Assembly: GCA_963922205.1 (NCBI GenBank)
Contig: CAWUHX010000014.1
Coordinates: forward strand, 2,180,889-2,244,888
From: Romanomermis culicivorax
Taxonomy: Eukaryota > Nematoda > Enoplea > Mermithida > Mermithidae
Direction of reading: 5' to 3'
DNA: 64,000 bases
Shown: positions 44,583 through 57,900 of the stretch, one piece after another
How the letters are laid out: every line of letters begins with the position of its first letter
How positions within the stretch are numbered: the stretch's first letter is position 1
Notes under the pieces: generated by a model
What the model saw: the letters and a program-made list of their open reading frames with translations, nothing else
What the model was told of the DNA's origin: nothing
Databases searched by the model: none
Made by a program: the position numbers and the translations under genes

Positions 44583-47105
44583 AATCATTGCCGTTTGGTT
44601 TTCAGGTGTCATGTCTGTTCCATCTGTATTCGCTTCAATGGCTACAGGTATTTCATACAAAGGTCCATACAACTCGTTGTCTAAATGAATAGAATAAAAA
44701 ATTATTTGGTTTAGTTATTTTCTAGCTTGGTTTATCATCTACAATCAAAACAAATGTAACTGACGTTACTTTCATCAGATAATATCACAACTCCCTTAAT
44801 TTTCAATTGAGCCCAAGAGTCCAATAAACATGGAAAACCTGATGAGAATGGATAGCAAGTCAACAATTTCTATTCTCAACCTGAAATCGCAACTGTAATA
44901 CAGTCAATCAGACAACAAAGACGGCCACTTTCACATTTTGTTCATTTTTGCTTTTCTGAGCTGTGATATCTTGAAACATGTACACAGACCGAAAAATGTC
45001 AGAAATATGTGAAAATTCTAAACTTTAGAATACTGTAGCCATGCGAATGTTGTTTTTCATGCGGAATGAATGTTTCCACAATATTCAGCACACAAAACTA
45101 CTGAAAATATATATTATTAATTTTAAACTTGTCATACTTCAACGGAACAGGAGGTCAAATCTTTCAGAAACTGTGTCCCAACTCTGTCGTTGATGCTTGA
45201 ATTTTTTATAGAAAACTTAAGAGCACAGTATTCTAATGAGCTACTATTGGTCGCACAGGTACATTAGCTAGAATCTACTGACACTCAAATTTCATAGGCA
45301 GGGTGAATATTTTCTGCTCAGCCAGTAAGCACCCGACTTCCGTTCATTTATGATATCTTTGAGATTTTCAAGGCCTGAATGAAGTAAAAGTGGAATCTGA
45401 TATTTTCAAACAAAATGCTGCCTGAATTCAGTACCTCCAAAAACCTCTAAAATAATATACTTCTGGTGAAAGAAGACAATGGAGAAGGTCAATTTATATT
45501 TTCTTATTATATCTCTTTATTGTTGTGGTAATCAGTCAAACAGAATGTACCGCACCTGTGGATGCTTGAATATTATCTGCTGCAGAAAGAAATATATTGG
45601 GCATAAATCTCAAACACTGTCAATCCTGCGTGTGAGCCTACTGATACAGTTCTCCTGACTTGTTCTCAGTATTAACAACTCATTGGAAGTCTTCTAGTCT
45701 GGAGAGTGCTTGAGTCACCTGAAGTTCTCATCGGATATATCAGGTGATCATTTGTTGAGAGCAGGATCGACTGAACAGTTGCATTCTAGTTCTAGTCCTG
45801 TATAGGTTGTAGAGGGGTAGTGATTACGTCTTTCATTCTCAACAGAAAATGAGATCTCATTTCAACATATAGCAGACAAAGTGACTGCAGAAGAAAAATT
45901 CTTTTCAGTTTTCTGCGAAAAAAGAAGGTGTTGATAGTTATGGTTAGCACGAAACTTTGAAACACACTTACTTGACATGGGGGGACAAAGTCGTTAATTC
46001 AATATTGTTGGATAAAAATCAGATAGAGTATTCAGCATATTTTTCAAATGCTCACCTTCTCTGTCATATGTTGCAAAAAGGAACTCCAAATTTGGCTGAT
46101 AGATTGTATCGACAGTCAGCAGGATTGGTTGGGCATATTTGTTGAACTTGATAGGCCTTGTCAGCTCAACTAAGGCAATGTTGTTGATGCTGCTTGTATG
46201 ATCATTGAATTCTTCTTTATTCGAAAATTCCGGGTGGATAAGAATATTGCGAACAAATTTTTGTTGTAGCCTTTCTTCAGTCTCATCAACATACAGGAAG
46301 TTTGAACCAGCAAACACTGAACTTCGTGGAAAAGTTGGTCTGAAATCAGCTCAGCTCGAACATTTATGACAAAATCAATAACTTATTAACCTATAGCCAG
46401 GGAAAATTTACCAAAAATCGAGTCAGCTCACCCTTGGAGAAAATTTGAGTATTATGATGCGCTGCAATATGTTTGGATAATATCCCCATAGAAATCTACA
46501 CTTGATAATTAATATGACAATTTAATCATAACTTTCTTGTTTTAGCTGATACTCTGCAATGCAAACATCTGAAATAAGTGAATCCAGGTGCATTCGAAGA
46601 ATAAATGTTTTTAAGTGATTAAAGTAGTTCCCCAATTTCCTGATAAAATTAATAGTTAACGCTCTGAATGTTTGTTGAGTGGACTTTGTGTGATCCTAAA
46701 CTTTTCTAGAAAATGTCTTACAATTTAATTGCACATGTTGCAGTAGTCAATGCATAGTTCGTTTCTCCGGCATTCGCATAGGGCCATATGTCAGAAACAT
46801 CGATCAAAACACCATTGCATATGTCCCTTTCAGACTTAATATGTATCATCCAAGGCATAGAATGCATCATCGACTTCAAGGCACCCACATTTGGAATGAA
46901 TTCCTTAAAAGCCAGGCCGTTGATGTCTTCTTCATAATGTCCGAACTTAGTTGGATAACCCATAGGCAAAGGGATTCGATTGATCCGGAATGACAGCACC
47001 GATCCATTAAGATACTGTTCCTGCATAGTTTGGGCAGTCAACTCGATCGCCCTGCCATCGATTAACACCATCATATTGATTTTTGATTCGTCAGAAGCAT
47101 TCAAC
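44583..47105 (-). CDS. Pseudo-S1 domain, unit 2 (3' end in the gap)
   Basis: Exons 47105-46722, 46339-46056 and 44680-44583 (cut by the gap) correspond to 30946-30563, 30180-29897 and 28522-28374 of unit 1, with few amino-acid changes. The His-to-Thr and Asp-to-Asn replacements are kept. The exon with the changed Ser position is missing because of the gap, so its state is unknown. The same question of linkage to the upstream S1 half applies. Confidence 0.65.
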
Positions 47106-47421
47106 CTGGAACAAAAGTCACCGAGTAAAGTGTTTAAACTTAGTATTACTCAAATAGCATTGTGCTAGCATTAATAAGTAAATTTTTTCTTGGTTTTGTT
47201 GCTCCAGTTCAACCTCAACCAGGATCTCAGTTTCTAAAGTCTCGCTCAATGTGAATCTTTGTTAATGATTGTGTTTGAGTTGAACAGACTACTAAGCATA
47301 CTACTGGAGCCCATCCTGACTCTTTGAACAACTGAGCAGTCGACGTCAACTATTTTTTGGCATTCTGTAGCAATATCCAGGAAAAGCCCTGTCACCTGAC
47401 AGACATTAGGTTGCTGGGGCT

Positions 47422-47769
47422 GGTTTCATCAAAGGGACTTAATCTCTAGCTGAGCTGCAGCTTAAGCTGTAGCTTAATTTTGTATGTTATATTATTGTCG
47501 CTAAGCTTCAGCTCAGCTGTAGCTCAACTTATACAAACAAAATATATCGAGAAAGTTAAGCTGCAGCTGAGCTGCACCTTATCGACAATGCTATAACTTA
47601 CGGAGTTATGCTACAGCTCAGCTGCAGCTTAACTTTCTCGATATTTTTTGTGTGCATGAGCTAAGCTGCAGCAGCTGAGCTACAACTCAACGGCATTGTT
47701 ATAACCTATAGAGTTAAGGTACAGCTTAGGCTGCAGCTCAGCTGGAGTTTAAGTCTCTTTGATGAAACC
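47422..47769. mobile_element. MITE with AGCTGCAGCT-rich interior, unit 2
   Basis: Copy of 31263-31599 with the same inverted ends and 11 extra bases near the right end (around 47700-47730), so the copies have changed independently inside the palindromic part. Confidence 0.7.
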
Positions 47770-49192
47770 GGGCCCTGATTCTTATCAAACCTATGAACCT
47801 TGACCATAAAATAGCATGAAAACTGGAAGTTTTTTTGGTTATGTTCCAATAAAATCAGCTCTATGTTGGTTGAAAATTTCACTCCATTCATTCCGAAATG
47901 TTTCATGCAGCAGTAAAAGTTTTAATAAACATAGCTTTACTCGTGGTCATGAAACTAATTCCAATGATCTTAAAATATTTGAAAAGTCGGATCATTAATG
48001 AGTCTATCTCAGGAATGAAAAAATCATTAAATTGGGAAGACAATCCTTCAGTAATAAAAATAAAAGGTTTGCTATGATCTCGCCTTATTAATTATTCAAA
48101 AATGAAATGTTGTCCTGAGAAGCTGAGAATTATGAGAAGCGGTATTTGAGTTTTCATGCATAGAAATGATCGATACGGAGCAAAGAGCAATCTAAAATTA
48201 TGATTCTTGATTCCGCCAATCACCGCATTGCATTATTTTGTCTAGCATCATTGGCTTTCCAAGAACAATAGAAGAATAAGAGCTAAATCAGATCAAAGAA
48301 TACCTCATTTCTCAGGATGGATACGAAGTTATGTCTCTTCACTTTTCCATGAGAAAATGAGAACCATTTTACATTTTATTAAATTACTTAGACTTGGAAT
48401 GACAATGTGAATTTTATTTTACCTTTTTACAGACCTCTAGAAAAACTACATGGTATTTTGCTGGAAGGTTTTCGACACATCTTAACTTACCGGTACACAT
48501 TTCCAATCAAAAATAGCACACTTGGAGCTATTTTTCTTATTGTCGTTAATTGACATGAAACCTATTTTTGGCAGTCATAATATAAGCCTTTTGTAAGAAG
48601 CAGCAATAATAAAACAGTTCACGAAAGTGTGAAACATATATCTAGTAGTTGGTGCAGTACTTTTGAGGTTGGTGACTTATAAAATCAGTGGTACTACATT
48701 GAGTTACCTGTCAATATGCACAATGACAACATCAGTACTACTACTTTTACCTTAGCAGTGATAGACAATTTGCCGAAAAGCTGCAAGTATCATAGGCGAT
48801 GGCATCTACTGACGATAAGTAGCCCAAACAATGAACGAGCACTGATTCTTCAATTGAAGCACTGACCTTCCATACAGTTGACACTGGTTGATGGCTTTTT
48901 GGTTTCCTTGTTGCTGATACATTATTGGCTATAGAATTGCTGATATTTCCTGAAACTAAATAGTCTGTTCAGTTTTTCTAGCTGCAATGGCCATGAACAT
49001 ATAGGTATGAGCTCGCAATAATCATACGACTAAAAATCTGCAGATTGTGCCCCATTTTCACTGGATTGCTTTTTCTGAACCTTCAATTCCCACTAATCGT
49101 CAAAACTAAATATGTTTTATCACATTAATAGTTCAAGCTCATATCATCAATACTCATTATGAAGTGAAATTATCCTTTTTTTGTGACTGGAA

Positions 49193-50540
49193 ATTAGAGT
49201 GCGGGACAATAAGTGCGGACATTAGAGCTCAGAAACACTAGATCAGAGAGAAATAGACAACCCAAAAATAAAATAATTTGAAAAATAACTATATTTCGGC
49301 TCAAAAATGCTTTCTTGACATTTTTTAGCAGTTCAGGTCCCACTGTTTTTCCACCATTGAACATTTTTCCAGTTTTTCTTCATTTTATTCACTTTTCTCT
49401 TTTTTATTTCACTTTTCTTACTTTATTTTCGCTTTGTTTTCAGTTTTTTGTGTTGTTCTCTTTTGTTCTTTCATATCTCATTTTTCGTCCACTTTCTCAT
49501 TACTCATATTCTTTTTACATTTTTTATCCAGTCGCTCATATGGAATTTACCTCTAATTCATTTAAAAAGCATTTTTTTAGTAGATGGAAGGGGGAATCAA
49601 TACCTGTTTCAGTTGTTAGTAGAACGATGGGGTATGCAAATTTCTCATACAAAAGTTGAGAAAGACACGAAAAATCGCAAATATTTGACCTTTGAATCTG
49701 TGAATCAAATTATTCATTTCATTTTGAATCAAATTTTTCATTTTGTTATTTTCGAATAAATTTTGAATTTTTAACTCGCACTCAGAATGACACATGCCGT
49801 TTCTTGACAACATTTGAAATAAAAATACTTTCTTAATATTTTTTTCATGTTCGAAAACAATTCAAAATTTGAGCTCATCGCAGATCAGGGAATGTTGGCC
49901 CCAAAAAATCAGTTTTTCCACATCGACCTTACATGTTTTATCACATTAATCTGGGTGCAAGTTAAAAATTCAAGAGATATTCGAAAATAACAAAATGAAA
50001 CAATTTGATTCACAGATACAAAAATCAAATCTTTGCGATTTTTTGTGTCTTTCTCAACTTTTGTATGAGAGATTTGCACACCTCAACTTTTTACTAACGA
50101 CTCGAACAAGTATTGATTCTGCCATTCATCTACTAACAAAATGCTTTTTAAATGAATTAGAGGTAAATTCCATATCAGCGACTGATTAAAAAATATAAAA
50201 AGAACATGAATAATGAGAAAGTGGACGAAAAATGAGATATGAAAGAACAAAAGAGAACAACACAAAAAACGGATAACAAAGCAATAAGTATGCAAGATAA
50301 AGCAAGAAATGTGAAATTAAAAAAGAGAAAAACGAACAAAGGGAAGAAAAACTGGAAAAATATTTAATGTGGAAAAATGGTGGGACCTGTACTGTCAGGA
50401 AAAAATGTGAAGAAAGCTTTTTTGAGCTAAAATATAGTTATTTTTCAAATTACCTTATTTTTGGCTTTTCACTTTTACTCTGATCTAGTGTTTCTGTGTT
50501 GTATTGTCCTACACTCTAATCTCCCATGCTCTAATGTCTC
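49193..50540. repeat. Long palindrome (fold-back element type 2), unit 2
   Basis: Counterpart of 33025-34380. The left arm differs more from unit 1 (49320-49520, with a deletion) than the right arm does. Confidence 0.75.
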
Positions 50541-51941
50541 ACCTCCTTTCTCATTTGAATCTTTGTCCTGATTGGGTGAGTATTTCAATCTATTAGTTAT
50601 CCAAGGGCTCCAGTTGTTCCACTTTGTAGTGCATCTGTTCTGGGAGTAGTAGGTTAAAGCTTGGAGCCCTTCAGGGAGCATCATTATTCTGAGACGCGGC
50701 ACAAACTTATTCCAACATATAACACCAATCAAATTCCATATGAACTATTTTGTTTCGAACAAGATGCAAGTGTTTTAAATCAAATGCACTTATAAATCGA
50801 ATTCATTTTTTTCTTTACAGAATAGAGTGGTCTGGTTGAGTTCTACCAAATGAAATAAATCATATTTCGCGTAAAAGCTGGATTGCAAATATATAGTGGA
50901 CTTTAGTCAAACGTAGTAAATATCATCGCATTGGAAGTTTTGATGTCTAGTTTTTGATCTATCTTTTACTAAGGTGCAAAGAGTCCTTTGAGTGATAATT
51001 TGAGGTGTCTTTTTAGTCTAAATAGTCAGTTGTCAGGAACTCATTCAGTGAATTTACCCACAATGGTTTACCATCAAACTCAAGTTTGACTACGGTCTAC
51101 CTTGGTCTATAAAATTTCCGTTTCCCAGACACGGCTTTCATAAAACTGATCTCTAATCATCAAACCGAGTTCTTATTGCAGAAGCCCAGTTCTCAAATTG
51201 CATACTGTTCTCAAACCTTTCTTTGTTTAAATTTTGGAGTATAGACAGTGAAAAAGTTTATCAAATGTTCCACTTACTCTTTCTTTTGAAACTCTGTTTC
51301 TAGAGAACATGAGATGCTGCTGTGAAGGTAGAATCTCTAGTTCAACATATTTTTCTTCACCAGATGACTTGCTTTGGTAGAGTACACGATTTTCAAACTG
51401 ATTTCAATGCAGTTACACTCTGTTTTATAAAACCACTGTAAAACACACTGTCATCAAAATAGTCTGTTGAAAATTTTTACTCTAAAATTTTTACTCAAAA
51501 ACTTTTTGAATGTTAATGGAGCATATGAACAAATTTTCAGTCCTATGAGACTTAATGACTCAACAGAAAATCGTAAAAAAACGAAAAAGTACGTGCTTTC
51601 TACTTTTATTATTTAGAAGCGTAAGGTGCTCTCATTTTCAAGTTATCTGAAGACAGAGTGCTCCTTTTGATACGTAATATCTGCAGTGAACTACAAATTA
51701 TGTCCAAACCACATCATCACTTCACAAATTATACGTGTACCTGAACCTATCTAGGCTCGCCCATTGCAACATCTGACTAAACGTTTGAATGATTTTATCA
51801 CTCCTAATAAGCTTTTCAACATGACTGCATATTTTAATGGCTTTTGTTTTGGAAACCTAACTTTCTGAACAGTCCAAGTGGAATATTTGTTCATAAATCG
51901 ATAAAATATATGTTTACCATTTGGGTAAATAATTGACTCAC

Positions 51942-54900
51942 CCGATGTCCCCGAGCCCGCATGCTTTTGCTCCTTGAGATTCATTGACACTACTGCATGA
52001 TGTCCGAGTTTCACACAATCTTGCTCACGAAATCTGTGGAATGACAAATAACAGTGCTGGGGTTGTGCTATATATACACATGATCCCTCGTGGAGCCGCA
52101 AGGAGCACAACGTTGCACAGTGATAGACGTTCTTCACTGTAACAAAGCCACGTACTCTCCGGGCACAAAACCGATTGGCTATAATTCTAAATTTTCGGTA
52201 CACCTGGTTAAAGAACCATTGCTCATGGTATGAAAATATTTGTGTATTCAGGAAATTCAGGTTTGATTTGTAAACTTCTTCATCCTCTTCAATAATACCC
52301 AACAAATAATCCAGCTGTTTCAAGGCAATAGCTTTTCCACGACCAATGTTTTTTGCAAAGCTTGCCAATAATGAATGATATGGCATCTTCGATTGGATCT
52401 CCATGTAAGCTTCTGAGATCCATTGGAAATGGTCCACAATGTCTGTAAAATGTTCTCGTCTATTTGAGCCTACAGACACTACCCCTCTGGCAATAGGTTG
52501 GCCATCCATGATGCATACTATTGGGCTGCCAGAGTCGCCCTGAAAGTGAATAAACATAATAAAACATTTTGATTTACGTGTGCACTATGGGATTTTGTAC
52601 ACAAAAAGTGTCACAAACAGTACCATATAAAATTAACCGCATTTGCTCGACATGTTCTAAATGCATTCAAGATGCATCCAATGAACTTCGCCTACAATAA
52701 AATTAACAAATCACATGCTTATGTTGAAGAAAGCCATATAATTTCGCTGATGCTTCCTTCATGCGTTTCTTACAGGAAGCACAAATCATCTGTCAGGTCA
52801 ACTTTTATCATACTATAGGTCTAAACAAAGTGCATATCTACTACGCATTTTCAAAATTTTATGATTGACATTTATTGCATGGAAGTAAGTTATTAAGAAT
52901 GGCCAAAGTTTTGTTTGTGCTGTCGAAAAAGATGTTTTCTGGATGCGTTTGAGATGCTACAAATACGCGTTTCGGATGCTACCTGGAAGCATCCAGAATA
53001 CTTTCAGGATGCTACTTTTTGAGGGTTAATTTCATCTGGTACTGTATCTCATATACTTACTTCAGCAACAAGTGAATACTCATCAATTTCTCCGATTTTG
53101 TAGGTCAAATAATAACCCTCATCCACCAATTTGTTGAAGATAATTGTTGACAATTCCACAGCTGTAACAAATGGAGAAAATATTGCACAACTGAATATAT
53201 TTTCTATAGAGTTTTTATAATCAGCCGATATTGCAGCCAGAAAGGATAAGCTTGGTTCCAATTTTAGTGTTTGAATCCATATGGATTTTATTCTAACTTC
53301 TTTTTAGTTGATTGGTGGAAAATTTGAATTGACCATGAGCTAAAAATTGTGGTCATTTTGCCACCAAACTTCCAGTCTGTTTTTATCACATTTTATTTTC
53401 CCAGAAAGAGTTAAAAGTAAGAACTAAAGCATGAATGGGAAAGATGCTATAATTCTGTCCATGTTACATCCGGATTTGGAAAACCCCCTTAGCTGCTGAA
53501 TCTTGCCTGCTTTGGGTAAAGCATCGTCACACGTTTCAGTAAAATATGGGTCCATGCCAGATTCAGTGGGTAGACAACGAATGCGGACATCTACTGTATC
53601 CAAGTGCTGGTTCTGGAAGAATGTATAAAACCCAGTGCCAGATATGCCTGAACTCTGGACAAACGTAAGTTCTAAGCCTGAACAAAATCGCTCAATAAAG
53701 ATTTCTTCATACCGGTATGACTGGAGACTGGGATTCAGCAATGGAATTATGTAAAGGCCACAGGTAAACTATGTGATCTTTATGGGAGTAGGTCATGTGA
53801 GGTCATTCAAATAGCCTCTGATTAGTCATGCAGCTTTATGAACAACAATATTCCTAGCAATCCAGAGAATATTATGGTGATAATTTGATGTTGTCCAGAG
53901 TAATGGTCAAGTGACCACTGACCCCGAGAAACAATTTCCTCGCATGTGCTGGTTCTATCTTTGGCTGCATGGCCTAACGATGTGATGATCAAAAATGACC
54001 AATCTTGAACAAAGGCTTGAGAGAGTAATTTATTGTCATTGTGTAAGTGGCCCGAGTGAACATTGGTCATCCATATAAACATTCAATCAAAAATGACGAG
54101 AATATTTACCAAATTTTTTTATTATAGATGTGAGGTCATGTGAAGTCACTCGAAGGACCAACAGATATATTTTCCACTAAGAACCATGGAAATGGTCACC
54201 GGGAATTCCTCACAATGAAGTTTGGTATTGCTGTGGTTGCTCGCGTGACTATTGGCAAGTTAATCAATTAATTTGACATTATGGAAATTCTTCGAAGCTC
54301 AGTGGTCAACTAATCTGGGGTCACTTAGCCAATCGTGTATTTAGCTTACCACTGGTCTTTTGACCTCTAAATTCAACTTTAATAGTAGAGCTCTGCATGA
54401 ACAATTCATTTCTGGTGTCATCTCACTTCTATTGGTACAAAAAAATTATTACTGTTGTTTTTAGTGGTACAGTTCGATCATTTACTTCTATTCATTCTAA
54501 GTCATCTTCAAATATAGTTTAGTCTCAATATCAAAAGAGGTATGTTGAAAAACCTATTTGGGAGCAGACAGAGTAGCCAAATCATCTCTGGTTAATGCCT
54601 CTGAAAAAGAATTCATTAAATCATTCAGATTAATTTTCAAATTTTATACCAAATATGTAAACAGAAAGCTGATTTTCACTAGAAAAATCGATTATAGAGC
54701 TTGAGCTGCCATAACTTGATGATATTCTGCTTCTTTATGCATTTTTAAAATCCCACTTGAATTTTGATCCAATCGAAAATTGTTGATTCAGGAACCATTT
54801 TGAGCTGAAGTGACCACTGGTCATCCGAATCACTTCAGATGGGGTGAGTTCAGTCCGAAAAATGTCTTCAACATTTCCAGGATTCTCGATTGAATGGTTA

Positions 54901-57900
54901 CTTGAGTGGCCAGTTGGTATTATTAGAAAAGAAATTATTAGAAACGTATTAGAAACTTATGGTGATCTTTCTGGTTTTTTTAATGAGAAAGTCATCCGAG
55001 TGACCGGCAGCCACTCCGACTGCCTAATATTATCATGGAAAAAATAATGTGATTTTTTCTATATTTTGCGATGAAAAACCTTCTAGAGTGACTAGAGGTC
55101 ACTTCAGTTATCCAGGTTGACTCCTGAGCTGAAAACCTTTGGTAATTATCTGCGGGATTCTTGATAGGGAGGTCATTCATATGACTCCACATCATTGACT
55201 CTATCAAGGATATAGCCAAGGAACAACATTATCATCTGAGTGAATATTATATCTCAGCAGATATTTAGCGACATAGTTCGATACCGTCCATCACTATATT
55301 GATTTTTGATTCAAGATAGGACATTTTTCATCAGGGCAACAGTAGTGTTTCATCATGATTCTGGTCCCAGATCTGATATTTTGCAAGCTGCAAATATTCT
55401 TTCTGGGTTTTACTCAAAAATGAAAAATCAACCGACAAGCTCTGGCACCAGGTTCTAATCGCTGAGTCCAGACTGGAATCCGGAGCTGGTCGAGTCAGAG
55501 TGGGGTGATACCTAAAGCAATTTGGTCGCAGGTAGATCCACACACCCAGATCTGAGCTGTTCTTGCTTCCAGTGCCAACTTAGTCTCAATCAAGGTTTTA
55601 CTCAAACTCTTTCACATACATTGCTTATTTGTCCCATGCAAGCATATTATTATTATTATTACTAGTATTTGAAAAATAATCTTGTAGGCAAAAGGGGGAA
55701 TGAATGTCTTCTGATCAGTCAGTTATTCTACTGATAAATGTGAATTCATAGACAACTATTGACGTCTAAAAACAGTGAGATTTTAATTTAGTCGTTGATC
55801 AATATTTAGCAGAAAATTATCAGAATATAAAATGATTGAGTTAATCAAGTTTCATTTTCTAGAAATATTATAAGAATGAGGAGAAGAAAACCAGACTACA
55901 GTTTTTGTAAATATGAATCTATAGAATCGTTTCATTATATATTGGCTCTAAAAACTCATCTCATAATTTGCAGATTTCGTTTTCATTATTTCATTTCTAA
56001 TTCAAAATTTTACCTAATTCACTTTTAGCTACAATTTCTTTTCTAAATGGCTTAATTCATCTCAATTTTCACTTTTTATTCTAATTCATTCATGTTTTTC
56101 AATTTTTATAGCCAATTTTTCTGACTTCCACAAAACATGTTGCATCCATAACAATAAATGTCAATGTTTTCTCACAATGTTAGAGATAATCACGACCTAG
56201 GACTTAAACATGAGCATCAGTTAATCACAACTTCGAGTTTTTTATTGCAATCTGAAAAAGATTGGACCGAGCTCAGGATCAACCAATTCTCAGCATTAAC
56301 GACTTGATACTCAGCTCGAGATGATCCTGAACATTAGTTATGGCAACCGGTCCCTGCATTTTGGTTGACTGATTTTCAGTTATTCTTCTCGAGCAGGCCT
56401 CGTCGAGTGAAGTACAACCACAATGTTTTGTTGTCTAAGCCGTTCCTTTTGGAATGATAGATGCAGGGAGAGTTAATTAGCAATTTGTTGGTATACTCTA
56501 ATGAGGACCTGCAATATAACTTATGGACAAGAGTTGCAATAACTAATTGGTCTGTCTGAGATCAACAAAACTGTCCAAATATTAAAATGGACTCTATGTT
56601 GAATATTCACTCGGTTAAATATCAATGCTAAAACTGATGTCCGATCTGATCCGGCAGAATCAGTCCAAATGGAGTAGGCATCACTATACTTCGAAAGACC
56701 ATGAAAACAAGAATATAAACACAATGAATTTATGATTGAAATTCAAAAACTTCCAGTTTGTCTCACATGGATTACTGGCTTTCCTTACAGCGCAAGTTTT
56801 TTCCCAAATACCTTTGCACGTTATAAGGAGTTCTTTAAAATGAAATGAAGGTAATCAAAATTAATTTACCTCCTATAGTTGTCCTGGTGTCCCAACCGGA
56901 CATAGAGCAATCATGCAAAACAGTTGTATTTGACGACAATATCACTGGCTGTATGTTTTGATTGAAGAAAACTGGCTCCTTCATCTTCAGCATAGCTATG
57001 TCGTGATTTTGCGGAAGGCGATCATCTCTATCATAATCTGGATGTGTGAGTACATGGTCGACAAGTACATCTAATCGGGTTTCTTCACCATGAAATGCGA
57101 GATCGTGTCTTCCAAAAGATATGTATAAATTGCTGAAACTGAAGACAACAGAAATAATCAAATCATTATTACTTTTTATAATATTATATACATGTACCTG
57201 CATATAAATTGATGAAAAGGGGGTGAGTGATTCCCAATTGAGCGATTTCCCAAGTGAGCGATTCCGAACCAGCGATTAGTAACACTTTCTTCATATTTTC
57301 CTTCTTTACCTTTCGTTTATGTATGTTTTTGCATTTTCATCTTTTGTCTCTGCTTTCTTTTATTTTCGCTTTCCTTTCCATCTAATATTTTCTTCTTTGC
57401 TCATGAAACAACAAATTACAAGTTCTTTTTTCTAACAAGCATAGTCTCCCTTATAGTTTTTGTACAATTCGGCACGCTCTATTTTCTACATAATTTTATT
57501 CTTAGCGATTTTTCTTGATTATTTTTCATTTTAGTTTTTGCTTTCAATCTCTTCTGATTTTATCTTTTTCGTTCTTTTTTCACATTTTTTCTTCCTTTCT
57601 TGCTGCTTTCTCTATGTTGCTTCTTCTTTATTGTCACTGTCTTCATGTTTCTTCATGTATCTTTTTTTAATGCTTTTCCACCTATTTTCACTTATTCTTA
57701 ATGTGTTCATTTTTGTTGACGTTTCCTTTCTCTTGATGTTTTGTTTGTTTCAGCATTATTTTGTTTATATTTTTTATGAAGATTTTCACACCTACAACGA
57801 TATAAGACTCAAGCATGTAGAACTGTACTAGAATTATACAGAAAATTACGGTTATTGACAACTTGTAATGTTTTGTTTCATGAGCAAAAAAAGTAGATGA

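Larger units (their letters stand above)
47106..51941 (-). other. Stretch between the two S1 halves, unit 2
   Basis: Counterpart of 30947-35781. Holds the MITE at 47422-47769 and the palindrome at 49193-50540. Small indels here break open frames seen in unit 1, arguing that those frames are not exons. Confidence 0.45.
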
